From Bradyrhizobium ottawaense (GTDB taxonomy: Bacteria > Pseudomonadota > Alphaproteobacteria > Rhizobiales > Xanthobacteraceae), in contig NZ_CP029425.2 in assembly GCF_002278135.3 (NCBI RefSeq), positions 3,200,001-3,264,000 on the forward strand: a DNA stretch of 64,000 nt. Reading direction: 5' to 3'. Position 1 is the first letter of the stretch; each line of letters starts with the position of its first letter. The position numbers were made by a program, and so were the translations under genes. This document shows, in pieces, positions 31,910 to 40,500 of the stretch. Below the pieces are notes generated by a model, which saw only the letters and a program-made list of their open reading frames with translations, did not search any database and was not told the origin of the DNA.

Positions 31910-32677
31910 ATGAGCCGGCGGCGTCGCATTTATGAAGGCAAGGCAAAGGTTCTGTATGAAGGCCCGGAGCCCGGTACCCTGATCCAGCACTTCAAGGACG
32001 ACGCGACCGCGTTCAATGCGAAAAAGCATCAGGTAATCGAGGGCAAGGGCGTCCTCAACAACCGGATCTCGGAGTACCTGTTTCAGCACCTCAACGACAT
32101 CGGGGTGCCGACCCACTTCATTCGCCGTCTCAACATGCGCGAGCAGTTGATTCGCGAGGTCGAGATCGTGCCGCTCGAGGTGGTGGTGCGGAACGTCGCC
32201 GCGGGCTCGCTGTCGCAGCGCCTCGGCATCGAAGAAGGCACCCAGCTGCCCCGTTCAATCATCGAATTCTACTACAAGAACGACCAGCTCAACGACCCCA
32301 TGGTGTCGGAAGAGCACATCACGGCCTTCGGCTGGGCGACGCCCCAGGAGATCGACGACATCATGGCGCTCGCCATCCGCGTCAACGACTTCCTCACCGG
32401 CCTCTTCCTCGGAATCGGCATCCGCCTCGTCGACTTCAAGATGGAATGCGGACGTCTGTTCGAGAACGAGATGATGCGCATCATCGTCGCCGACGAGATC
32501 TCGCCGGATAGCTGCCGTCTGTGGGACATCAAGTCGAACGAGAAGCTCGACAAGGACCGTTTCCGCAGGGATCTCGGCGGCCTGCTCGAGGCCTATACTG
32601 AAGTTGCAAAACGTCTCGGCATCCTCATGGAGAACGAGCGTCCGCAGGGCTCCGGCCCGGTGCTGGTGAAGAGCTGA
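31910..32677 (+). CDS. purC: SAICAR synthetase (PurC)
   Basis: Phosphoribosylaminoimidazole-succinocarboxamide synthase of de novo purine synthesis; ligates aspartate to CAIR using ATP. The 255-aa length is normal. Motifs include [15 protein letters not shown] at the start, [22 protein letters not shown] and [10 protein letters not shown], and [15 protein letters not shown] 31910 gives the typical N-terminus; ATG 31880 would add ten residues. It is followed 13 bp later by purS on the same strand. Confidence 0.95.
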   Translation: MSRRRRIYEGKAKVLYEGPEPGTLIQHFKDDATAFNAKKHQVIEGKGVLNNRISEYLFQHLNDIGVPTHFIRRLNMREQLIREVEIVPLEVVVRNVAAGSLSQRLGIEEGTQLPRSIIEFYYKNDQLNDPMVSEEHITAFGWATPQEIDDIMALAIRVNDFLTGLFLGIGIRLVDFKMECGRLFENEMMRIIVADEISPDSCRLWDIKSNEKLDKDRFRRDLGGLLEAYTEVAKRLGILMENERPQGSGPVLVKS

Positions 32678-32690
32678 GGGGATTTTCGAC

Positions 32691-32930
32691 GTGAAGGCAC
32701 GTGTCACCGTTACCTTGAAGACGGGCATCCTCGATCCGCAAGGCAAGGCCATCGAAGGCGCGCTGAAGTCGCTCGGCGTCGACGGCGTCGCCAGCGTCCG
32801 CCAGGGCAAGGTGTTCGACATCGAGCTCGCCGGCGCCGACAAGACCAAGGCGGAAGCCGCGCTGAAGGAAGCCGCCGACAAGCTGTTGGCGAATACCGTG
32901 ATCGAGAACTATCGGGTCGAAATCGTCTAG
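32691..32930 (+). CDS. purS: FGAR amidotransferase subunit PurS
   Basis: Small bridging subunit of the three-part formylglycinamidine ribonucleotide synthase (PurSQL); 79 aa. The start is GTG at 32691, with AGGGG about nine bases upstream. The sequence VTVTLKTGILDPQGKAIEGALKSLGVDGVASVRQGKVFDIEL is the PurS signature. Its presence fits the short PurL and the separate PurQ found in this window. It follows purC closely, while purQ is about 1.2 kb away beyond corA. Confidence 0.94.
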   Translation: MKARVTVTLKTGILDPQGKAIEGALKSLGVDGVASVRQGKVFDIELAGADKTKAEAALKEAADKLLANTVIENYRVEIV

Positions 32931-32941
32931 GGCTGTCCGCC

Positions 32942-32980
32942 ATGGTAGCCCGGATCGCGCTTCGATCCATCCGGGCTACG
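32942..32980. terminator. Bidirectional hairpin after purS and corA
   Basis: GTAGCCCGGAT and ATCCGGGCTAC form a strong stem around a short GC-rich loop (CGCGCTTCGATCC). It lies between the convergent purS and corA genes and probably ends transcription from both sides. This GTAGCCCGGAT palindrome is another common bradyrhizobial intergenic repeat type. Confidence 0.7.
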
Positions 32981-32991
32981 AAGCGATTTCC

Positions 32992-34008
32992 TCATAGCCA
33001 TCCGGCGCGACGAAAACGCCAGTACAGCGCGGTGCACGCCGTCAGCATCACGCCGAGCAGCATGTAATAGCCGTAGTCCCATTCCAGCTCCGGCATGTGC
33101 TTGAAGTTCATGCCGTAGATGCCGGCAAGCGCGGTCGGGATCGCGATGATCGCGAGCCAGGACGCGAGCTTCTTGGACACCGCCGTCTCCTGCGCCTGGC
33201 CGACCAGCAGGCTGGCCTCGAATGCGAAGGCCAGCACCTCGCGCATGGAATCGATGCGCTCCTGGATGTTGCGGACGTGGTCGGTGACGTCGCGAAATAG
33301 CGGCTGCATGGCCTGCCGCACCATCGACAGCTCGTCATGCTCCAGCCGGCGGCAGACCTCCACCAGCGGCCCGATCGCGTTGCGCAGCCGCAACAGGTCG
33401 CGGCGCAGCATGTAGAGCCGCTCGATCTGGGCTTTGCTGATCGCCTTGGACAGCACGTCGTCCTCGATACCCTCGACTTCGTCGTGAATGCTCTCGAGCA
33501 CGGGCGAGTAATTGTCGACGATGAAATCGAGGATCGCATAGAGGATGTAATCCTCGCCGCGGGCGAGCGCCCGCGGGCAGCTTTCGCAGCGTTCGCGCAC
33601 CGGCCTGTAGGACGTCGAGGCGCCGTGGCGCACCGAGACCAGATAACCTTCGCCGACGAAGATGTGGGTTTCGCCGAAGACGATGCGGCCCTCGACCAGC
33701 TGCGCCGTCCGCGCCACGATGAACAGGGCTTCGCCATATTGCTCGATCTTGGGCCGCTGATGGGCGTGGTTGGCGTCCTCGATCGCGAGTTCGTGCAGGT
33801 CGAATTGCTTCTGCACCGCGCCGAGCAGCGCCATGTCGGGCTCGTGCAGGCCGATCCAGACCACGTGGCCGGGCTTGGCCCGCCAGCTCGAGGCCTCGCT
33901 GATGGCGATATTGGCGATACGGCGGCCATCGACATAGGCGCCGGCGGCGACGACGCCCTCGGTGGACACGGGCTCGGAGGGGGACGTGGGCAGCGACGGG
34001 ACGTTCAT
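32992..34008 (-). CDS. corA: CorA-family magnesium/cobalt transporter
   Basis: Homopentameric Mg2+ channel; 338 aa. A large cytoplasmic alpha-beta domain precedes two C-terminal transmembrane helices. The first ends in the diagnostic YGMNF motif ([13 protein letters not shown]), and the second is followed by the basic tail [12 protein letters not shown] 34008 is the first good start; a TTG start further up would add six residues. It lies between purS and purQ on the opposite strand, so it is an insertion into the pur block. Confidence 0.93.
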   Translation of the reverse strand: MNVPSLPTSPSEPVSTEGVVAAGAYVDGRRIANIAISEASSWRAKPGHVVWIGLHEPDMALLGAVQKQFDLHELAIEDANHAHQRPKIEQYGEALFIVARTAQLVEGRIVFGETHIFVGEGYLVSVRHGASTSYRPVRERCESCPRALARGEDYILYAILDFIVDNYSPVLESIHDEVEGIEDDVLSKAISKAQIERLYMLRRDLLRLRNAIGPLVEVCRRLEHDELSMVRQAMQPLFRDVTDHVRNIQERIDSMREVLAFAFEASLLVGQAQETAVSKKLASWLAIIAIPTALAGIYGMNFKHMPELEWDYGYYMLLGVMLTACTALYWRFRRAGWL

Positions 34009-34175
34009 GGCTTCAATCCCGGGCAAGATCGTCGGGCAAAAGTGCCTCGGCTATGGCCTGTGTACAAGGCCGTCCGGCAAGGCTAGCACTGGTAAAATCC
34101 CCGTCAAATGGCTATGTCTCTTCGCGAATTGGCCCTTTGGCCAGCCCGATTCCCATCACCGTCGGAACTTTTGCC

Positions 34176-34877
34176 ATGAAAGCCGCGATCCTCGTCTTTC
34201 CCGGAATCAACCGCGAACGCGACATGGCGCGGGCGCTGAGGATGATCTCGGGCAGCGAGCCGGCGATGGTCTGGCACGCCGAGCCGTCGCTGCCCGCGGG
34301 CACGGATCTCGTGGTGGTGCCGGGCGGCTTCTCCTACGGCGACTATTTGCGCTGCGGCGCCATCGCGGCACGCGCGCCGGTGATGGACGCGGTGCGCGAC
34401 TATGCGGCCAAGGGCGGCCTCGTGCTCGGCGTCTGCAACGGTTTTCAGATCCTCTGCGAATCCGGCCTGTTGCCGGGCGTGTTGATGCGCAACGAGCGGC
34501 TGAAATTCATTTGCCATGACGTGCATCTGCGCGTCGAGCGGTCCGACACGCCGTTCACCCGCGGCTACAATGCCGGACAGGTGATCCGCGTGCCGGTCGC
34601 CCATGGCGAAGGCAATTACGAGGCGGACGAAGAGACCATCAAGCGGCTCGAAGGCGAGGGGCGGGTGCTCTATCGCTATTGCTCCGCCGAGGGCGTGGTG
34701 GACGAAGCTCACAACATCAACGGCGCCGCGCATTCGATCGCCGGCATCGTCAACGACAAGGGCAACGTGCTCGGCATGATGCCGCATCCGGAAAACCACG
34801 TCGAAGACATCATGGGCTGCACCGACGGCCGCGGCTTGTTCGCGGGCCTGACCGCGCATCTGGAAAAAGCCGCGTGA
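34176..34877 (+). CDS. purQ: FGAR amidotransferase subunit PurQ
   Basis: Glutaminase subunit of formylglycinamidine ribonucleotide synthase; 233 aa. Class I glutamine amidotransferase fold with the nucleophile C87 in [10 protein letters not shown], and [11 protein letters not shown] with the His and Glu of the triad. The start [17 protein letters not shown] is typical. It supplies ammonia through PurS to PurL. The Bug-type gene downstream overlaps its stop by 4 bp. Confidence 0.95.
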   Translation: MKAAILVFPGINRERDMARALRMISGSEPAMVWHAEPSLPAGTDLVVVPGGFSYGDYLRCGAIAARAPVMDAVRDYAAKGGLVLGVCNGFQILCESGLLPGVLMRNERLKFICHDVHLRVERSDTPFTRGYNAGQVIRVPVAHGEGNYEADEETIKRLEGEGRVLYRYCSAEGVVDEAHNINGAAHSIAGIVNDKGNVLGMMPHPENHVEDIMGCTDGRGLFAGLTAHLEKAA

Positions 34878-35845
34878 TTGCGTTCGCGGTGAAGCGGGCT
34901 CTCGCTGCGATCGCGGCGCTGGCATTCGCGACGGCCGCGTTCGCGCAGGATTATCCAAAACGTCCGGTTACCATGATCGTGCCGTTCGCGGCCGGCGGCA
35001 CCTCGGACGTGATCGCGCGCGCGGTGGCCGAGCAGATGGGCATCGCGCTCGGCCAGACCATCGTGATCGAGAACGTCGCCGGGGCCGGCGGCTCGACCGC
35101 GCTGGCGCGCGCCTCCCGTGCCGAGCCCGACGGCTACACCATCGCAATCGGCAATGCCGGCACCAATGCCGCGACCTACACGATCTATCCCAAGCTGCCG
35201 TTCACGCCTGATTCCTTCGTGCCGATCGCCATGGTGGCGAAGACGTTCGGCATCATCGCGCTGCGCAAGGACTTTCCGGCGAAGGACCTCAAGGAGTTCA
35301 TCGCCTACGCCAAGGCCAATCCCGGCAAGATCAATCTCGGCCATGCCGGCGTCGGCTCCTCGAACTATCTGATCTGCAAGAGCTTCGTCACCGCCGCCAG
35401 CATCGACGCGACGCTGGTCGGCTATCGCGGCGCCGCGCCCGCGCTGACCGATGCCGTCGGCAGCCAGATCGACGGCGTCTGCGATGCGGCGGCCTCGGTC
35501 TCGCAATCGATCAACGAGAAGCTGGTGAAGGGGCTCGTGGTCGGCTCGACCGTGCGGCTCGCCACGCTGCCGGACCTGCCGACCTCGACGGAAGCGGGTC
35601 TGCCCGAATTCGAGGCGCAAGGCTGGAACGGTCTGTTCGCGCCCAAGGGCACGCCGCCGGCCGTGATTGCCAAGCTGAACGCCGCGGCGCGCACGGCCGT
35701 CGAGACCGACGCGGTCAAGAAGCGCTTTGCCGACCTGTCGACCGTTGCGCCCGATGCCAATGAGCATACGCCGGAGCTGCTGCAGCAGCTCGTGACACGG
35801 GACGTCGAAAAATATCGGAAAATGCTGGCGGACGACGCCAAGTAG
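34874..35845 (+). CDS. TTT/Bug-family substrate-binding protein
   Basis: A 323-aa tripartite tricarboxylate transporter receptor (Bug family). The signal peptide ([18 protein letters not shown]) is followed by [30 protein letters not shown], the family start. The ligand-binding region has [12 protein letters not shown] and [21 protein letters not shown]. It would bind an organic acid in the periplasm. No membrane components lie nearby, which is usual for Bug proteins. GTG 34874 overlaps the purQ stop (GTGA); GTG 34889 is an alternative. Confidence 0.88.
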   Translation: MIAFAVKRALAAIAALAFATAAFAQDYPKRPVTMIVPFAAGGTSDVIARAVAEQMGIALGQTIVIENVAGAGGSTALARASRAEPDGYTIAIGNAGTNAATYTIYPKLPFTPDSFVPIAMVAKTFGIIALRKDFPAKDLKEFIAYAKANPGKINLGHAGVGSSNYLICKSFVTAASIDATLVGYRGAAPALTDAVGSQIDGVCDAAASVSQSINEKLVKGLVVGSTVRLATLPDLPTSTEAGLPEFEAQGWNGLFAPKGTPPAVIAKLNAAARTAVETDAVKKRFADLSTVAPDANEHTPELLQQLVTRDVEKYRKMLADDAK

Positions 35846-35858
35846 TAGGCCGCTCCTG

Positions 35859-35884
35859 CCGGCTCCCGCATTGGCGGGAGTCGG
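35859..35884 (+). terminator. Terminator after the Bug gene
   Basis: The stem CCGGCTCCCGC-ATTG-GCGGGAGTCGG (one mismatch) is followed by CTTTGCG. It lies 13 bp after the stop of the Bug gene. Confidence 0.55.
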
Positions 35885-35895
35885 CTTTGCGCGAC

Positions 35896-36075
35896 TCAAG
35901 GAATCCGCGCGACGACCTTGATCTCGAAGTCGAACCCGGCAAGCCAATTCACGCCAACAGCCGTCCAATTCGGATAGGGCGCGTCGCCGATCTCGGTGCT
36001 GCGGACAGCCATCACCGTATCGATCTGTTGGGCAGGATTGGTGTGAAACGTGGTGACATCCACCACATCGTCCGC
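35896..36075 (-). pseudogene. ridA-family gene, C-terminal fragment cut off by IS
   Basis: The minus strand from 36075 to the TGA at 35898-35896 encodes DDVVDVTTFHTNPAQQIDTV, then MAVRSTEIGDAPYPNWTAVG and a C-terminus VNWLAGFDFEIKVVARIP. This is the C-terminal half of a RidA/YjgF-type imine deaminase, including the conserved PPYPNWTAV-type segment. The N-terminal half lies beyond the insertion sequence at 37814-38032. Excising the IS and one CGC copy rejoins both halves in frame as a 131-aa protein. The fragment has no start of its own. Confidence 0.88.
36073..36075. repeat. Left target-site duplication (CGC)
   Basis: CGC precedes the left IS end; the same three bases follow the right end at 37814-37816. 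Removing the IS and one copy restores TLDA-DDVVDV in frame in the ridA-family gene. A three-base duplication is short, so the support comes mainly from the restored frame. Confidence 0.6.
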
Positions 36076-37813
36076 ATTGCCTCGCCTTAATTGTTACCGG
36101 ATCCTAAGCCGTTGCCTCACGTAAATTGCTCCCCTGGACCGGGAACGAGCGAGGGGCGGAGATGGGGTGGCTAAGCATGGCAACGCGGAAGGAACTGACG
36201 GCGGCGGCAGGCGTGCGCTATCGGCGGTCGGATCGCGCGAAGAAGGCGCGGATATTGGACGAGTTCGTCGACATCACCGGATTCCATCGGAAGCATGCGA
36301 TGCGTCTACTTCGAAACCAGGAAGGCGTACATCCGGGCCGACGGGCGCGACGTCGGATATATAATGAAGCAGAACACACCGCACTCGTGCTGCTTTGGGA
36401 GGCGTCAGACCGCATCTGCGGGAAGCGACTGAAAGCATTAATGCCCGCGCTGATTGAGGCGATGGAACGGTACGGGCACCTCGACCTTGCCCCTGAGATT
36501 CGCACCAAACTTTTGGCGATGAGCGCTGCGACGATCGACCGCGCCTTGGTGCGGGTTCGAGAAAAATTGGGTCGCAAGCGCCGGCGGCACGCGGGGCATT
36601 CCCTGCGTCGCAGTATTCCAATACGGACTTCGGCAGATTGGAATGATCCGGCGCCGGGATTCGTCGAGGCCGACCTTGTAGCGCATAGCGGTCCATCTGC
36701 GCGCGGCAGCTTCATCCAGACCCTCGTGCTCACCGACATTGCTACCGGCTGGACAGAGTGCGCACCTCTGATCGTGCGCGAACAGACGCTGGTGAGCACG
36801 GTGCTGACGGAATTGCGCAAGCAATTGCCTTTTGCGCTGCTCGGCTTCGACACGGACAATGACACCGTGTTCATGAATGAGACGTTGAAGGCCTACTGCG
36901 AGGCGGCCAACATTGTCTTCACGCGTTGCCGTCCCTACCGGAAGAATGACCAGGCGTTCGTCGAGCAAAAGAACGGCGCCGTCGTGCGCAGGATGGTCGG
37001 CTATCGTAGGTTCGAAGGCCTGGAGGCGGCCAAGCTACTGGCGGAACTCTATCGGTCAGCGCGGCTGTTCGTAAACTTCTTCCAACCTTCGTTCAAACTG
37101 TTAGCCAAGCAGCGCGACGGTGCTCGTGTACGTAAGACATACAGCGCGCCGGCAACACCCCACCAGCGCCTGTCAGCGGACGCCCGCACGCCTGATGCGG
37201 TCCGCCACCATCTCCAGGAAATCTATACCGCTCTCGATCCGGTCACGTTGTTGCGCGACATCCGCGACGTGCAGGAGCGCCTCGCGGCGCTCGCGGATAT
37301 CCAACCATCCGCCCATCCTGCTGCGGCATCACAATCGATTGATCGCTTCCTGGCAAGCCTGCGAACGGCCTGGAAGGACGGCGCCACGCGCCCGACGGAT
37401 CGGCCAATCGTGAAGGCTAAAAGGGGCCGGCGTCGTCCCGATCCGCTTATCCGGGCAACGTCAGATTTGAGAAAATGGTTTGAAGCCGAGCCTTGGCGGA
37501 CCGGCAGCGAACTGCTCTCGCGCCTGCAGGTGGAATATCCTGGAGACTATCCGAACAAGCTTCTTCGAACCCTTCAACGTCGGTTGAAATCCTGGCGCAG
37601 CGAGCAAGCGAATGCGCTGCTGTTTGCTTCAGAAAAAATGCCGCCAGGGCATGAGGTCACAACACCCCAATGACGTGCGAGGTGCCAGCGGAGGAGGCCG
37701 GGCGCTCCGAAACCCCGGCCATCTCCGCACCCGGCCTCCTCCTCAACTCAGGCCAGGAGCAAAATAAATGAGGCAACTGATCGCGCCCGGGAGCATCGAT
37801 ATGTGAGGCAATA
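36076..37813 (+). mobile_element. Insertion sequence (about 1.74 kb)
   Basis: The ends are inverted repeats. The left end reads ATTGCCTCGCC, then GTTGCCTCACGTAAATTGCT about 35 bases further in. The right end (minus strand) reads TATTGCCTCACAT and then AGTTGCCTCATTTATTTTGC. Each end thus holds two spaced TTGCCTC blocks followed by a TTGCTCC(C)CTGG-like block, probably transposase-binding sites. One transposase gene fills the element. It interrupts a ridA-family gene, with CGC duplicated at both borders. Confidence 0.88.
36162..37673 (+). CDS. DDE transposase of the insertion sequence
   Basis: About 503 aa from ATG 36162 (MGWLSMATRKELTAAAGVRY). The N-terminal HTH region contains KARILDEFVDITGFHRKHAMRLL. 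The integrase-like core has VEADLVAHSGP (first Asp), GFDTDNDTVFMNETL (second Asp) and NDQAFVEQKNGAVVRRMVG (Glu), giving a DDE triad in the rve fold. The C-terminal part is basic with KRGRRRPDPLIR. The frame is open to 36126 upstream. It resembles IS481/ISNCY-type transposases, but I cannot fix the family. It appears intact. Confidence 0.85.
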   Translation: MGWLSMATRKELTAAAGVRYRRSDRAKKARILDEFVDITGFHRKHAMRLLRNQEGVHPGRRARRRIYNEAEHTALVLLWEASDRICGKRLKALMPALIEAMERYGHLDLAPEIRTKLLAMSAATIDRALVRVREKLGRKRRRHAGHSLRRSIPIRTSADWNDPAPGFVEADLVAHSGPSARGSFIQTLVLTDIATGWTECAPLIVREQTLVSTVLTELRKQLPFALLGFDTDNDTVFMNETLKAYCEAANIVFTRCRPYRKNDQAFVEQKNGAVVRRMVGYRRFEGLEAAKLLAELYRSARLFVNFFQPSFKLLAKQRDGARVRKTYSAPATPHQRLSADARTPDAVRHHLQEIYTALDPVTLLRDIRDVQERLAALADIQPSAHPAAASQSIDRFLASLRTAWKDGATRPTDRPIVKAKRGRRRPDPLIRATSDLRKWFEAEPWRTGSELLSRLQVEYPGDYPNKLLRTLQRRLKSWRSEQANALLFASEKMPPGHEVTTPQ

Positions 37814-38032
37814 CGCGTCCAGCGTGCATCCGGCAGCTGCGAGCACCGCGCGCAAATTGGCAAACGCACGCCGGACCTGGTCCTCGAACACGGGCTCGGG
37901 TGAGCCGTCCTCGCGGCTGCCGACCTGTCCCGAGACGAACAGCAAGTCGCCGGACCGGATCGCGGCCGAATACCGATGAGCTTCATAAAGTGCGTGACGG
38001 TGAGCAGGGAAGATGGCCTCGCGCTGGAGCAT
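37814..38032 (-). pseudogene. ridA-family gene, N-terminal fragment
   Basis: ATG 38032 opens MLQREAIFPAHRHALYEAHR, then YSAAIRSGDLLFVSGQVGSR, and ends RAFANLRAVLAAAGCTLDA at the IS border. SGDLLFVSGQVG and ANLRAVLAAAGCTLDDV are RidA/YjgF-family hallmarks. Beyond 37814 the frame runs 21 codons into IS sequence before a stop. The remaining C-terminus is at 35896-36075. The gene was divergent from the TetR gene at 38148, sharing a palindromic operator region. Confidence 0.9.
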
Positions 38033-38105
38033 GTGACTGTGCCTTTCGAAAGATCAGGGGCAGGGACCGCGAATTGCCTTGCGGCGCCGGTCGTGACATT
38101 GTTCA

Positions 38106-38150
38106 TATACGGTTCGTATGTGAGCTTATTGCTCACATACGGGGCGTATG
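38106..38150. promoter_or_regulatory. Palindromic operator between ridA-family gene and tetR
   Basis: A perfect inverted repeat CGTATGTGAGC-TTATT-GCTCACATACG spans 38115-38141. Outside it the half-site recurs: ATACGGTTCGTAT at 38107-38119 and ATACGGGGCGTAT at 38137-38149. Four ATACG/CGTAT half-sites thus alternate within 44 bp. The last overlaps the ATG at 38148. This is a strong candidate binding site for the adjacent TetR protein, acting on itself and on the split ridA-family gene. Confidence 0.75.
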
Positions 38151-38777
38151 TCAACAGAAAATGGGTCGAGCATGATCGAGGGAAAACGTGCCGCAGCCAT
38201 GGCGGAAAATCGGGCCAAGCTCATCCGCGCTGCGCGCAAGGCTTTCGCCACGCAGGGTTATGCAGAAGCGTCGATGGATGAGCTGACGGCCTCGGTCGGG
38301 CTGACACGGGGCGCGCTCTATCACAATTTCGAGGACAAGAAGGGGCTGCTCTGGGCCGTCGTCGCGCAGATCGATGGCGAAATGGCGGAGCGGCTGCGCG
38401 CGATCCGGGAGCAAGCGCCAACCTTGTGGCAGGGCCTGCTTGCAGAGGGCAGTGCCTATATCGAAATGGCGCTCGATCCTGAAATTCAGCGCATCATGCT
38501 TCTGGATGGACCTGCCGTACTCGGTGATCCGTCCAAATGGCCCGGCGAGAACGCCTGCCTGGATATCACCATGCGAACGATCCGGTCACTGATCGACGAG
38601 AAGGTGGTGAAGCCTTTGGATGTTGAAGCAGCCGGGCGACTGCTGAACGGCGCCGCGCTCAGTGCCGCATTATGGGTCGCCGCAGCCAACGATCCGAAAG
38701 TCGTGCTGAACAAGGCCGTGGACGCGTTTCGACAGTTGGCGAGCGGATTGCTGCGCGACTCGAATGGCCGCGCATGA
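38148..38777 (+). CDS. TetR family transcriptional regulator
   Basis: A 209-aa repressor. The DNA-binding domain has AENRAKLIRAARKAFATQGYAEASMDELTASVGLTRGALYHNFEDKKGLLWAVV, a textbook TetR HTH. The C-terminal domain with LLDGPAVLGDPSKWPGE resembles TetR_C branches of unknown ligand. ATG 38148 and 38172 are both possible; the first lies inside the operator palindrome. Its divergent target is the IS-disrupted ridA-family gene, so the regulator may have lost its partner. Confidence 0.92.
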   Translation: MSTENGSSMIEGKRAAAMAENRAKLIRAARKAFATQGYAEASMDELTASVGLTRGALYHNFEDKKGLLWAVVAQIDGEMAERLRAIREQAPTLWQGLLAEGSAYIEMALDPEIQRIMLLDGPAVLGDPSKWPGENACLDITMRTIRSLIDEKVVKPLDVEAAGRLLNGAALSAALWVAAANDPKVVLNKAVDAFRQLASGLLRDSNGRA

Positions 38778-38952
38778 TGCAAATTTCGCTCGTGAACCTC
38801 CGTCACGCTTGAGGCGACTGACTCCTCGTCGCCATCACGGCGCGTGCGTCCGGGGTCGCTGATTTTCTGCAAGGGGAGCAACTCAAAGTTGTTCCGCCGC
38901 TGCAATTGCGATATCACGGAGCGTGCGCTGTCGCTGTGCCCGTGGATGTCAC

Positions 38953-39695
38953 ATGCCCGTTGCCCTGATCGTTCTGCTGCTCGATCTCACGCTGATCTAT
39001 CACGCCTCGCGAACCGGGCGGTTGCGGCCCTGGGCCTTCATTATCCTGCTGGTGCCGATGATGGGCGCGCTCGCCTATATCGCGGTCTAGCTCATTCCCG
39101 AATGGTTTTCCAGTCACGGTGCCCGGCAGGCGCGCCAGCGCGTCGCCAACCGGCTCGATCCGGAGAAGCGTATCGCGAATTGTCGGACCGGCTGGCTGAC
39201 GCCGACACCATCGCCAACCGCGCGGCGCTGGCGGACGAGTGCGCGAATATCGGCCGGTTCGCTGAGGCCGAGCAGCATTATGACCACATCCTGAAGCTGC
39301 CGATGGGGCACGATCCCGCCTATGCGTTTCGCAAGGCGCAGGCCGAGTTTTCCGCCAAGCGTCCGGCCGACGCGCTTACGACGCTCGACGATCTCCAGAA
39401 ACAATGGCCCGACTTCGATTCCGCGGATGCGCATCTGCTCTACGCCCGCGCGCTCGTCGAGGTCGGCCGGACCGACGAGGCGCTGGAGGAATATCACGCT
39501 CTCGCCGGCTACTACCCCGGCGCCGAAGCGCGGGTGCGCTACGGCCTGCTGCTGCAGGTGGTCGGCCGCACCGCCGAGGCGCGAATGGTCTTCAACGAGT
39601 TGCTGATCCAGATGCGCCGCGCACCGAAATATCTGCGCAACGCGCAGGCGGAATGGCTGTCGATCGCCGAGAAGCAATTGTCGGCGTCGCGCTAG
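38953..39695 (+). pseudogene. Decayed membrane-anchored TPR-type gene
   Basis: ATG 38953 starts MPVALIVLLLDLTLIYHASR and a second hydrophobic segment WAFIILLVPMMGALAYIAV. The TAG at 39088-39090 then stops it. The same frame continues LIPEWFSSHGARQARQRVANRLDPEK to about 39168. There one base appears to be missing and the frame changes to YRELSDRLADADTIANRAAL..., running on to AEWLSIAEKQLSASR at 39695. The second part has TPR-like helices (NIGRFAEAEQHYDHIL, VEVGRTDEALEEYHALAGYYPGAEARVRYG). One nonsense and one frameshift mutation make it a pseudogene. Confidence 0.8.
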
Positions 39696-39708
39696 TTGCC
39701 TTCGCGCT

Positions 39709-40278
39709 TTAGAACCAGCGCGAAATTCCGGCAAACGCGACCAGGTCAACGAGGTAATGCGCGAGCACGACCGGCCAAAGGGCGCCTGACCGCCGATACA
39801 TCACCATGAAAAGGATGCCGAATATTGTGGCGAGAAGGATGTTCCCGACCCCGGACCACCAATGATGGGCACCGAACATGAGAGAACTGATGAGAACGGC
39901 AAAGGCGCCGTCACCCAGGTAAGGTCGGGCGGTGTTCCGAAGCAATCGCCTGAAGATGATCTCTTCGCTGGCCGCGATCAGTATCAGGCCAACGACAAGA
40001 TCGAAGACGTTGAGCCAGCCGATTGGGTGCGGATACTTGCCGACGATGGTCGCCGGAAATGTCGCATTCATGAGACGTAGCGGCCACTGACCCAACCGGT
40101 CCAGCAGCACTGACCCAGCAATCCAGACCCCGATTTCGAGTAGAGAGATCCGGCGTTTCTCCCTGCGATAGGCGATAGCGCGTGCTGCCGGAATCGCCGC
40201 AAGGATGACCAGAGCGGCGACTCGGCCGGCATAGTCCCAGACGAGCCAGCCCGCGGCACTATGCTGATGCAGTCGCAT
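39709..40278 (-). CDS. CPBP-family intramembrane glutamic protease, N-terminus possibly lost
   Basis: A 189-aa membrane protein of the CPBP (CAAX protease/bacteriocin-processing) family. Catalytic motif EEIIFRR is at 105-111. The second motif FGAHHW is at 135-140. There are four to five hydrophobic helices. The frame extends upstream: from ATG 40383, with AGGG six bases ahead, it reads MESRSPDAIGDSKADRAPSLW, then a TGA at 40318-40320, then FALALFPLVASQL into this ATG. The original start was probably 40383. Translation may now restart at 40278, without the first transmembrane helix. Confidence 0.75.
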   Translation of the reverse strand: MRLHQHSAAGWLVWDYAGRVAALVILAAIPAARAIAYRREKRRISLLEIGVWIAGSVLLDRLGQWPLRLMNATFPATIVGKYPHPIGWLNVFDLVVGLILIAASEEIIFRRLLRNTARPYLGDGAFAVLISSLMFGAHHWWSGVGNILLATIFGILFMVMYRRSGALWPVVLAHYLVDLVAFAGISRWF

Positions 40279-40317
40279 CAGTTGGGATGCAACGAGCGGG
40301 AAGAGCGCGAGCGCAAA

Positions 40318-40383
40318 TCACCAGAGGCTGGGCGCGCGATCGGCCTTTGAATCGCCAATGGCGTCCGGTGAACGACTTTCCAT
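40318..40383 (-). pseudogene. Original 5' end of the CPBP gene, cut by an in-frame stop
   Basis: ATG 40383 with a good ribosome-binding site opens 21 codons (MESRSPDAIGDSKADRAPSLW) before TGA at 40320-40318. The frame is open again from 40317 and joins the CPBP protease with a hydrophobic stretch (FALALFPLVASQLM). The stop falls where the first transmembrane helix begins. It is most simply a nonsense mutation. Confidence 0.6.
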
Positions 40384-40500
40384 GCTGGGCCCTGAGGGAG
40401 GGATGCGTCACGACAGGCTTGCGCCCGACTACCTCATATTCGTCCCGCGTGTGTCAATCGAGCTATGCCCGCGCTGGCGCTCAAAGCCCGCGCAATCGGC

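Noticed and set aside
34709..35968. Minus-strand 419-codon frame opposite the Bug gene
   Set aside because: Shadow of the Bug-family coding sequence.
37676..37813. Possible small gene after the transposase
   Set aside because: The stretch is the right end of the insertion sequence with its inverted repeats, and no start with a ribosome-binding site is present.
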